Both the position numbers and the translations under genes were made by a program. A DNA stretch of 6,158 nt from an uncultured Streptomyces sp. (GTDB lineage: Bacteria > Actinomycetota > Actinomycetes > Streptomycetales > Streptomycetaceae), in contig CAMLJW010000324.1 of assembly GCA_946480485.1 (NCBI GenBank), positions 1 through 6,158 of the forward strand, given 5' to 3'. The notes under the pieces were generated by a model. That model worked only from the letters and a program-made list of their open reading frames with translations, was not told the origin of the DNA and ran no database searches. This document shows, in pieces, positions 1 through 5,060 of this stretch (positions are counted from its first letter, which is position 1; the number at the start of each line of letters is the position of its first letter).

Positions 1-95
1 AAGGCAGCGGCGGCACCGGCGGCGACCTCCCGGACGGCACCTTCGAAACCACCCAGGACATCAACGTCCAGGAAGTCCAGTCGATCAACCACTGA
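1..95 (+). CDS. 3' end of an unidentified protein-coding gene (partial)
   Basis: An open frame enters from the left edge (first full codon at 3) and stops at TGA 93-95. The visible tail of 30 residues starts glycine-rich (GSGGTGGDLPDG) and continues as a polar, strand-like segment ending DINVQEVQSINH. Codons are strongly G/C-ending, as in a real Streptomyces gene. No domain can be assigned from this little sequence, and no membrane segment is visible. It lies on the same strand as the EspG-like gene that starts 208 bases later. It might belong to the same type VII-associated locus, but the gap is long enough for a separate transcription unit. The family is unknown. Confidence 0.6.
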   Translation, partial: GSGGTGGDLPDGTFETTQDINVQEVQSINH

Positions 96-160
96 CACTC
101 TCCTGCAAGGCGACCAGGCACGTTCTGTACGGAGTGAACGGCCCAGCCTCTTCCCAGCCC

Positions 161-177
161 GACGCGATCAACGCGTC
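161..177. terminator. Small GC hairpin, possible terminator
   Basis: GACGCG and CGCGTC form a perfect 6-bp stem around the 5-base loop ATCAA. It lies 65 bases after the stop of the leftmost gene. On the minus strand it begins just after the TGA (176-178) that closes the possible ATPase relic. No T-tract follows on either strand, so a terminator role is only plausible. Confidence 0.25.
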
Positions 178-241
178 ACACGGCACCCAGGTCGCACCAG
201 ACGTACTCACCCTTGCGTGAGCCTGGCAGGGCAGAGCCCGC
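176..241 (-). pseudogene. Possible relic of a HATPase gene 3' end
   Basis: Read on the minus strand, this stretch gives a short tail KGEYVWCDLGAV followed by TGA. The RsbW-like ATPase at 4504-4903 ends GGKYVWCDLEVA. The DNA match is also close: AGGTCGCACCAGACGTACTC here against AGGTCACACCAGACGTACTT at 4517-4536, with two differences in 20 bases. An in-frame stop lies 22 codons upstream and no N box or other GHKL motif is seen, so at most the extreme 3' end of such a gene remains. This could be a decayed gene from an older regulatory trio or a small duplicated fragment. Chance similarity is not excluded because the match is short. Confidence 0.3.
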
Positions 242-303
242 TCATCCCGGGTGTGGCGTCTCAATCGGTTCAACGATCTCTAATCCTGAGGGGGAAACAA
301 AGA

Positions 304-1124
304 ATGCCTTCCATTGATGCGGCTCGGCGAAGGCTTCGACTGACCGATTCTCATGTCAGCGTGTTGGGGCTTCTCGTGGAAGAAGCGCAGATTCCCGACG
401 AACTGGCGCAGGCTCGGGCAGAGTTGCGGGACGCCGGGGTCCTCGATGGCGATGACAAGATCGTGGCCGATATCTATCCCCTCGTCGCCACGCTCATGGA
501 GCCGCACATCATTGCCCGCGTCGAGGTGACCGGTCCGGGGGGCGTCACGCAGAGTGGTGCCGTCGTCGGCGACGACTTCATCTTCACGCACGAGAACTGG
601 CCCGGTGAGGCCGAGTCGGAGTACGTGCCCGCGGAGCCCGAGATGCTGGTGTGGGCCCTGGCCAGGATGGTGGACCTGCACCGGGACTTCACGGCGGGGT
701 CGACTACGACGAGGTGATCGCGTCGACCATGGGCGCGTTCGACGGCGTGATCGCCCGCATGGAAGCGGGGCAGTTGGAGCCTGCGGCCGTGGCCGAGGCG
801 GCGGGCGCACCGGTGCGGATGGCAGAGGTGCTGAGCCAGCTGAACTGCATGTGGCGCATGACGGTGGTCTGGAAGGGAGACGAGACTCAGAAGACGCTGA
901 GCAATGGACTGGCGGTGTCGGCGCTCGCGGTCTGGGACTGCGGGATCGAGGGCTACTGGCTGCGGGAACGGCCCGCGGAGCCGACCGTCGAGGGACAGGT
1001 GGACGAGAACAGCGAGCTAAGGGTGCGGCGCGCCTCGGCCAAGGAACTCTGGCAGATGATTACGGATCTGCTTCCCGGCGGAGCACAGCTCGTCTCCACG
1101 CAGCAGGCTCAGCCCGCTTCCTGA
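304..1124 (+). pseudogene. EspG-like ESX/type VII secretion-associated protein, split by a frameshift
   Basis: The first frame runs 304-717 (137 residues) and the second continues to TGA 1122-1124. If one G is added to the run at 696-699, the frames join smoothly as FTAGVDYDEVIASTMGAF and give a protein of about 273 residues, the usual EspG size. The N-terminal half has the helix/strand pattern of that family (LRDAGVLDGD near 41-50, then strands ending in VPAEPEMLVWALARM). The C-terminal half has ALAVWDCGIEGYWL and ends in the helix SAKELWQMITDLLP. Mycobacterial EspG proteins are cytosolic chaperones for PE/PPE substrates; the substrate here is unknown. The ATG at 304 follows a strong GAGGGGGA ribosome site at 288-295. 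Alternatively, the second half could be a separate gene starting at GTG 714, overlapping the TGA by four bases (GTGA). I favour the frameshift because the two halves together match one family. The family call is from pattern reading only. Confidence 0.6.
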
Positions 1125-1135
1125 GGCCGCTTGCG

Positions 1136-1156
1136 CGTCGACGGCCTGCGTCGACG
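1136..1156. repeat. Strong hairpin between the EspG-like gene and the next gene
   Basis: The self-complementary octamer CGTCGACG occurs twice, at 1136-1143 and 1149-1156, around the spacer GCCTG. The pair can form an 8-bp stem with a 5-base loop. It starts 12 bases after the EspG-like stop and about 70 bases before the next ATG. No T-tract follows, so it could be an intra-operon terminator, an mRNA stability element, or a binding site for a dimeric protein. Confidence 0.4.
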
Positions 1157-1224
1157 ACGTCGCCCTTCGTTCGCCTATCGGCATCTGTTCTCGTACGCAG
1201 CGCAGCACATGATCACGGGGAAAA

Positions 1225-2481
1225 ATGAGCGACAGTTCCAAGCGCATGGCCAATCCGGAGGACATGGAACACCTGGCCAAGCTCTTCGACGGCAGAGGCG
1301 ATCTGCGGGACAAGTTGGACGAGGCTTTCACCCGAGCGTCCCGCCTCGGTGTGTCGGACAAGCTGATCCCTCTCAAGCCCATGCGGAGCTGGACCGATGA
1401 CACGGCGATCGACCTTCGTCGGCGTGCGGCCATTCTGCGGGCCGACAAGGGGGATCCCAAGGCGGCTGCGCTGTACGCGGGTTTTACCGCGGAGGAGCTG
1501 AAGGGCGCGAACCTTCCGCCGGACGCGATGCTGATCGCGAACGCCTCCGTCGCGAACGGCGATAAGTTCGACACCAAGTGGCTGGAGCGGCAAAAGGGCG
1601 AGACGCTCTCGGACTGGATCGAGCGCATCAAGGGTGATGCCGTCGCGAAGGTCACGGGTGACAAGAACATCGGGGAAGTGGTCGGAGATTACATCGACCT
1701 GACGGCGATGGTCTCTACGGTTCCGGGCGCCTTCAAGATGGCGGCGATCGGCACGGGCCAGCTGATCTCGCACTTCAAGAGCCTCAAGCATACCGGCGAG
1801 GTCAAATTCCTGAAAGCACCTGGCACCACGCTCGCTCAGCTCTTGAAGGGGGAGTCGACATCCCGCTTCATTCCTGCACGTATCAAAGCCCTGGCGGCAT
1901 CCATTGGGTCACGTACTCCTGCTCCGATCCTCGACGCACTGAGCGGCAAGGACAGTCTTGCTGCTCTTTCGGGAAGGCATTGGGCTTGGGAGGCAAACCT
2001 GCTCAAGGTGAGCAAGAACGTCAGTGCTCTGAGTAGGGCAACTGGAGCGAGTGGACTGAGCGCCTTTGCCTCAGGGGCCGGGTCAGCACTGCGTACGGCT
2101 GGCTGGTGGCGTGCGGCCGGCGTCGGCGGCAGCGCCGTGTCCACGGTGATCGGCGCCGCTGACCTTGTACAGGAAGGAAACCCTGTCGAGGCCTTTAAGC
2201 GGGACAAGGCCGGATACGTGGCGAAGGCTTCCGGCGTGGCCTTCAATGCCTCGATGACAGCAGCCATGATCGCGCCCAACCCTGTCACGATTGGCGCTGC
2301 TGTGGTCACGGGTGCTGTCTACGGTGTCGCGACCATCGTCGACAACTGGGAGAAAGTTAAGGAGTTCCCCGGGAAGGTCGCCGACGCTGGAGCTTGGGCA
2401 GGAAAGAAGATCAGTGAGGGAGCTGGAAAGCTAGCTGATAGCGCAAAGGCGCTGGGTAGTGCACTTAACCCCTTTGATTGA
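1225..2481 (+). CDS. Large Ala/Gly-rich helical protein with C-terminal glycine-zipper region; candidate type VII-associated substrate
   Basis: This gene encodes 418 residues starting at ATG 1225, preceded by GGGG at 1217-1220. A second ATG seven codons later (MANPEDMEHL) has no ribosome site. Residues 1-150 are hydrophilic and helical, with a highly charged start (LAKLFDGRGDLRDKLDEAF). Residues about 298-316, 333-350 and 353-373 are small-residue hydrophobic segments with glycines at zipper spacing (GAAVVTGAVYGVATIVDNW). The amphipathic tail ends SALNPFD. I saw no cysteine, no signal peptide and no YxxxD/E export motif. It resembles Streptomyces proteins that automatic annotation labels 'PE-PGRS family', although true PE or PGRS domains are absent; that recollection is not verified. 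Its position between an EspG-like gene and a small unknown gene suggests a chaperone-handled, possibly membrane-active substrate. Base composition is less GC-rich toward the 3' end than in its neighbours. The coding call is firm; the function is not. Confidence 0.85.
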   Translation: MSDSSKRMANPEDMEHLAKLFDGRGDLRDKLDEAFTRASRLGVSDKLIPLKPMRSWTDDTAIDLRRRAAILRADKGDPKAAALYAGFTAEELKGANLPPDAMLIANASVANGDKFDTKWLERQKGETLSDWIERIKGDAVAKVTGDKNIGEVVGDYIDLTAMVSTVPGAFKMAAIGTGQLISHFKSLKHTGEVKFLKAPGTTLAQLLKGESTSRFIPARIKALAASIGSRTPAPILDALSGKDSLAALSGRHWAWEANLLKVSKNVSALSRATGASGLSAFASGAGSALRTAGWWRAAGVGGSAVSTVIGAADLVQEGNPVEAFKRDKAGYVAKASGVAFNASMTAAMIAPNPVTIGAAVVTGAVYGVATIVDNWEKVKEFPGKVADAGAWAGKKISEGAGKLADSAKALGSALNPFD

Positions 2482-2513
2482 TCCTTTGTGACAGAAGAGG
2501 TTAGGGTCGGATA

Positions 2514-3113
2514 ATGCCCCAATTTTCGTTCGAACTTGAACGTTTCACGAACACCGTGACTTCGATGAATCAACGTCACGTGAGCTTCTGGCGAGGTGAC
2601 GTCGGCGGGTTGGGCCCGGTAGAACTCGTGGTTCCCGCCCTAGAGGTCGTTCCAGTCACCGAACGCGCCGAGTACGAAGGCGCCATGGTGACCGGCGAGA
2701 ACATTCCGATGTCCACTTTCACAGCCCTTCGGTACGGCGGGCGACCCCGCGTCGCCGAAGGCAAGTTGAACGTCGCGGGGCAGCATGCGTCCTTCACCCG
2801 GAAGACCTTGCGGCTGAGCAGAGGCGGCCGGGCACTGAAGATCTGGGCTGTGGGGCGGGAGTACCGGTATCGGGAGGAAGGGAGCCGACGGCATCACGTG
2901 TTGGAACGCCCGGAGTCCCGGATCGTCATGACCCGTTCCAGTGGGGCAGCCGACCCGAAGAGTATTTCCGGAACGGCTCACGGGGCTGTGGATTCCGTTG
3001 ATATCAGTCTCGCGATCCTGTTCGAGGGCGTCTACACACGGAACCTGTCGTTTCGAGGTGCGCTGATCTCGGCTCCAGGTAGATTCCTGGATTCGGTGTC
3101 TAAGCTCTCTTGA
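2514..3113 (+). CDS. Unknown protein, 199 residues, probably beta-rich
   Basis: It begins 32 bases after the preceding stop and is probably co-transcribed with it. The ATG at 2514 has only weak purine-rich sequence upstream (AGAAGAGG at 2493-2500 is 13 bases away). An internal ATG 17 codons in (MNQRHVSF) is a possible alternative start. The protein has alternating short strands (VELVVPALEVVPV, LRLSRGGRALKIWAVG), then a very basic turn-rich section near 115-140 (YRYREEGSRRHHVLERPESR) and a moderately hydrophobic C-terminal section (VDISLAILFEGVY). No signal peptide, transmembrane helix or known catalytic motif is visible. I do not recognise the family. Adjacency to the glycine-zipper protein makes a dedicated partner or an immunity-type role conceivable, but nothing in the sequence proves it. 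It ends only 24 bases before the convergent stop of the next gene. Confidence 0.8.
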   Translation: MPQFSFELERFTNTVTSMNQRHVSFWRGDVGGLGPVELVVPALEVVPVTERAEYEGAMVTGENIPMSTFTALRYGGRPRVAEGKLNVAGQHASFTRKTLRLSRGGRALKIWAVGREYRYREEGSRRHHVLERPESRIVMTRSSGAADPKSISGTAHGAVDSVDISLAILFEGVYTRNLSFRGALISAPGRFLDSVSKLS

Positions 3114-3137
3114 TTTCTGATCAGGTGCGGTAGAGGG

Positions 3138-3668
3138 TTACCGGCCTTGGTACTGGGCCGTCGTAGCCTGCAGCAGGGCCGCGAGGAAAGCCGTGCGGTC
3201 GCGGGTGGCGATGGCGAGCTGCTCGCCCTGCCGGGTGCAGATCACGACGGTGTCCATGCCCATGGGGGCACCCCAACCGCCGCCCACGAGCCGGGGAGCA
3301 CCCTGGTCGGCGGCGCGCAGGCCAGGTACCGGCGCGTCGACCGTGGCCAGTGAGCCGGCGTACCGCTGAGCAGCCGTGTGGGTCTCGGCGGAGGCTGCCT
3401 GGACGGAGGCGGGGTCGATGTCCGCGAGAGGGATGTGCTCGCGGCCAACGCGCAGTGTCTGGGAGTCGATCCGGATTCGGTGGTATATGAACTTCGAGAT
3501 CGGAACCGCCAGGCAGGGAAGCAACAGCAGCAGGAACAGAGCGCTCAGGCCGAGCCAGATGCCGATCTCGTCGGGGATTGTGTCGATGCCCATGTATCCG
3601 ATGCCGACCAAATAGACGGCGATACAGATTCCGGACCAGGTTTTGGGCGTCTTCTCTGTGTAGTGCAT
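3138..3668 (-). CDS. Two-TM membrane protein with DUF3093/PH-like C-terminal domain (paralogue 1)
   Basis: This gene encodes 176 residues from ATG 3666-3668, with an AGAGGGAA ribosome site just upstream. The short N-terminus (MHYTEKTPKTW) leads into two membrane helices at about 12-30 and 36-57, joined by a short loop. The arginine-rich stretch IYHRIRIDSQTLRVGREHIP begins a soluble strand-rich domain, which ends with GGGWGAPMGMDTVVICT and a final helix (DRTAFLAALLQAT). The order Y-x-E-K/R, two helices, 'I-R-I-D…L-R-V-G-R…I-P-L' is reminiscent of actinobacterial DUF3093 or bacterial PH-like proteins; I am unsure which. It would sit in the membrane with the domain in the cytosol. The next gene upstream on the same strand is a clear paralogue, 93 bases away, so the two may form an operon. 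No enzymatic residues are apparent. Confidence 0.8.
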   Translation of the reverse strand: MHYTEKTPKTWSGICIAVYLVGIGYMGIDTIPDEIGIWLGLSALFLLLLLPCLAVPISKFIYHRIRIDSQTLRVGREHIPLADIDPASVQAASAETHTAAQRYAGSLATVDAPVPGLRAADQGAPRLVGGGWGAPMGMDTVVICTRQGEQLAIATRDRTAFLAALLQATTAQYQGR

Positions 3669-3698
3669 GTTCCCTCTTCGAGATCGGGGCAGCCTTTT

Positions 3699-3729
3699 GC
3701 CCGCACGCTCACGCGCATGCGGTGCGGGC
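3699..3729 (-). terminator. Hairpin between the two membrane paralogues
   Basis: GCCCGCAC (3699-3706) and GTGCGGGC (3722-3729) form a perfect 8-bp stem around 15 bases, which themselves contain CGCATGCG. It lies downstream of the stop of the 3762-4292 gene in minus-strand orientation. On that strand it is followed by AAAAGG rather than a T-tract, so it would be an atypical GC hairpin terminator or a partial attenuator before the next gene. Confidence 0.3.
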
Positions 3730-3761
3730 GTGAGGGCTCGGTGGCGACCGGTGCTTGGGAT

Positions 3762-4292
3762 TCAGCGGTTGACAAACTGGAGGGACTCACCCTGCACGGT
3801 CTCGACCACGATTTGGTCCATGCCCATCGGCACGGACCATTTTCCCCCCGTGATCCGTGGCGGCTCGGTCGCACGGCTCGTCAGTCGCAACTCCGCGAGT
3901 TCCTCACGCGACCGCGAGGCCAGGGACGCGGCGAACTCCGCATCCGTGGGCTGCTCACGAGCCTCCCGAAGTGAGTCGACGGTCAACGACTCCATCGCGA
4001 TCGTCGCCCGTCCCACGGTCAACTGCCCGTCCCGAACGTGGATTCGGTGGTAGATGCGTTTGGAGAGCGGCACAACGTTGAAGACAAGCGCCAGAAGCGT
4101 CGAGGCACCGACAATGACGAACCAGACCGTGCTGTCCTCGAGAAGCAGGATGCTGCCCTGATAGGCGACCCAGACGGCAAGAACCGCCGTGGTAGCGATC
4201 GTCCAGCGCCTCGGCAGCTTCTCCTGGTATACCACCGCCCGCCCGTACGACGCTGTCGCTGGGCCCGCTGCAGAACCGTCCGCGCCGCCCAT
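3762..4292 (-). CDS. Two-TM membrane protein with DUF3093/PH-like domain (paralogue 2)
   Basis: The chosen start is ATG 4290-4292, which has GAGGGGAG (complement of 4298-4305) five bases upstream. A TTG seven codons earlier is in frame but would include that ribosome site. The product has 176 residues: a polar N-terminal extension of about 28 residues, helices at about 31-51 and 57-76, then IYHRIHVRDGQLTVGRATI and GGKWSVPMGMDQIVVET. The shared IYHRI, L-x-VGR, GG-x-W-x-x-PMGMD and QGE-x-L motifs show it is a paralogue of the 3138-3668 product. It stops soon after QGESLQFVNR and lacks the last helix of the other copy; the alternative frames downstream do not restore it. Function is unknown. A membrane-anchored cytosolic binding domain is the reasonable reading. 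Confidence 0.8.
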   Translation of the reverse strand: MGGADGSAAGPATASYGRAVVYQEKLPRRWTIATTAVLAVWVAYQGSILLLEDSTVWFVIVGASTLLALVFNVVPLSKRIYHRIHVRDGQLTVGRATIAMESLTVDSLREAREQPTDAEFAASLASRSREELAELRLTSRATEPPRITGGKWSVPMGMDQIVVETVQGESLQFVNR

Positions 4293-4373
4293 GACCACTC
4301 CCCTCAGCCCCAACCGGCCTTCGTTCCAGCCAGACTACCCACCGCCTGCAACAGCGAGCGAGGGGCGGGGGGG

Positions 4374-4392
4374 GACGCCTGGCATCGGCGTC
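4374..4392 (-). terminator. Hairpin in the gap between ATPase and membrane gene
   Basis: GACGCC and GGCGTC form a 6-bp stem with a 7-base loop (TGGCATC). It sits in the 211-base gap between the minus-strand ATPase stop (4504) and the next minus-strand start (4292), next to a G4-C-G8 run at 4362-4374. It could end ATPase transcription. The same gap has TTGACA on the minus strand (complement of 4403-4408), but no convincing -10 follows it. No gene is seen in this gap. Confidence 0.25.
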
Positions 4393-4503
4393 TTGAGCTG
4401 CCTGTCAAGCCCTGTTGAATGACGCAACGGGACGTCCTGATACATCAACTTAAGTGGCCAGGCGCGTACACACCCCCAGCCGCCTCGATCGTGCGCGTGA
4501 GGT

Positions 4504-4903
4504 CTACGCGACCTCGAGGTCACACCAGACGTACTTGCCGCCATCACCGCCCGTGGTGAGCGGGTACCAGCCCCAGCCGTCCGCAGGCTCGGACCAGTTC
4601 CAGGCCGCGCCCCCGCTCGACATCAAGGGCGGCGCCGAGCGGCGGCGCGGGCGGCGTCGGATCCGCGTCCCACGCACCGATCCGCAGCACACCTCCCACC
4701 CAGCGCACGCGCAGTGCCGCGGGACCCTTCGTGTGACGTACGGCGTTGCCGATCAGCTCGCTGGCCAGCAGTTCGGCCACGTCTCCGACGTGCGGCAGAC
4801 CGTGCGCGGCAAGGGCGAGACGCAGGGTGTGGCGGCTCACGGCGACCGCACGCGGGTCGTGAGGGATGCCGAGGGTGTACTCCCAGGCTTCGTCTTGAGG
4901 CAT
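4504..4903 (-). pseudogene. RsbW-like HATPase (anti-sigma/AbaA-cluster type), frameshifted near its 3' end
   Basis: The start is ATG 4901-4903, with GGAG (complement of 4911-4914) seven bases upstream. Residues 1-106 read in one frame: DPRAVAVSRHTLRLAL, the N box ELLASELIGNAVRHT (about 44-58), a G1-like WDADPTPPAP (78-87) and the G2 motif GRGLELVRA (98-106). The expected ending, ADGWGWYPL … GGKYVWCDLEVA, is in the next frame and stops at 4504-4506. One base too many near 4585 explains this; the corrected product would be about 132 residues, normal for this family. As written, the first frame runs on to a stop at 4544. Such single-domain GHKL ATPases resemble SpoIIAB/RsbW anti-sigma kinases and are commonly paired with XRE-DUF5753 and DUF397 genes in Streptomyces. 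Here it diverges from exactly those two genes. Partner and target are unknown. Confidence 0.82.
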
Positions 4904-5060
4904 GCGTGAACTCCGACTGAGGTGATGTGGATGGGGATGCATCGGCGGGGCAGCGGGCGGTGGCTCTGCCACAGCCGTCATGGCATGACGGGGTGGTGCA
5001 CTTCCGGGATCCCGGCACTCGCAGCGTGTGCGTCGCGTCACTGACGGTAGGTCCTTAAAT
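4904..5060. promoter_or_regulatory. Divergent regulatory region of the XRE/ATPase module
   Basis: This 157-base region separates the divergent ATPase and XRE starts and should carry promoters for both. It is rich in exact dyads: GATGCATC (4936-4943), GTGGC-TCT-GCCAC (4960-4972), a 17-bp palindrome (4975-4991) and CCGGGATCCCGG (5004-5015). I could not place -35/-10 boxes with confidence. The dyads suggest autoregulation by the neighbouring XRE protein, which is inference. Confidence 0.6.
4975..4991. promoter_or_regulatory. 17-bp palindrome, candidate operator
   Basis: CCGTCATGGCATGACGG is a perfect inverted repeat of two 8-base arms around one central G. Length and symmetry suit a dimeric helix-turn-helix protein. 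It lies 69 bases before the XRE start and 71 bases before the ATPase start, almost midway. The likely ligand is the adjacent XRE-DUF5753 regulator, but this is not shown by sequence alone. Confidence 0.5.

Noticed and set aside
85..273. Minus-strand open frame of 62 codons overlapping the first gap
   Set aside because: It overlaps the 3' end of the leftmost gene, has no family-like content, and is out of frame with the YVWCDL relic, so it is taken as chance.
554..1228. Long plus-strand open frame across the EspG-like gene
   Set aside because: Its arginine/glycine-rich translation is typical of an off-frame read in GC-rich DNA, and the EspG-like frames fit better.
1213..1791. Long minus-strand open frame opposite the 418-residue gene
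   Set aside because: It is antisense to a well-supported gene with no ribosome site or recognisable domain.
3118..3160. CTGATCAG palindrome and a 5-bp CGGCC/GGCCG stem at the convergent gene ends, as a bidirectional terminator
   Set aside because: Stems are too short, the second lies inside coding sequence, and there is no T-tract.
3378..3974. Long plus-strand open frame opposite the membrane paralogues
   Set aside because: The opposite strand encodes two related proteins with conserved motifs; this frame is low-complexity shadow sequence.
4403..4440. TTGACA on the minus strand (complement of 4403-4408) as a promoter for the second membrane gene
   Set aside because: At 17 bases spacing the -10 position reads ATGCCA, a poor match; not enough to call a promoter.
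4510..4521. 12-bp palindrome GACCTCGAGGTC
   Set aside because: It is exact but lies in the final codons of the ATPase (DLEV), so coding use explains it better than an operator.
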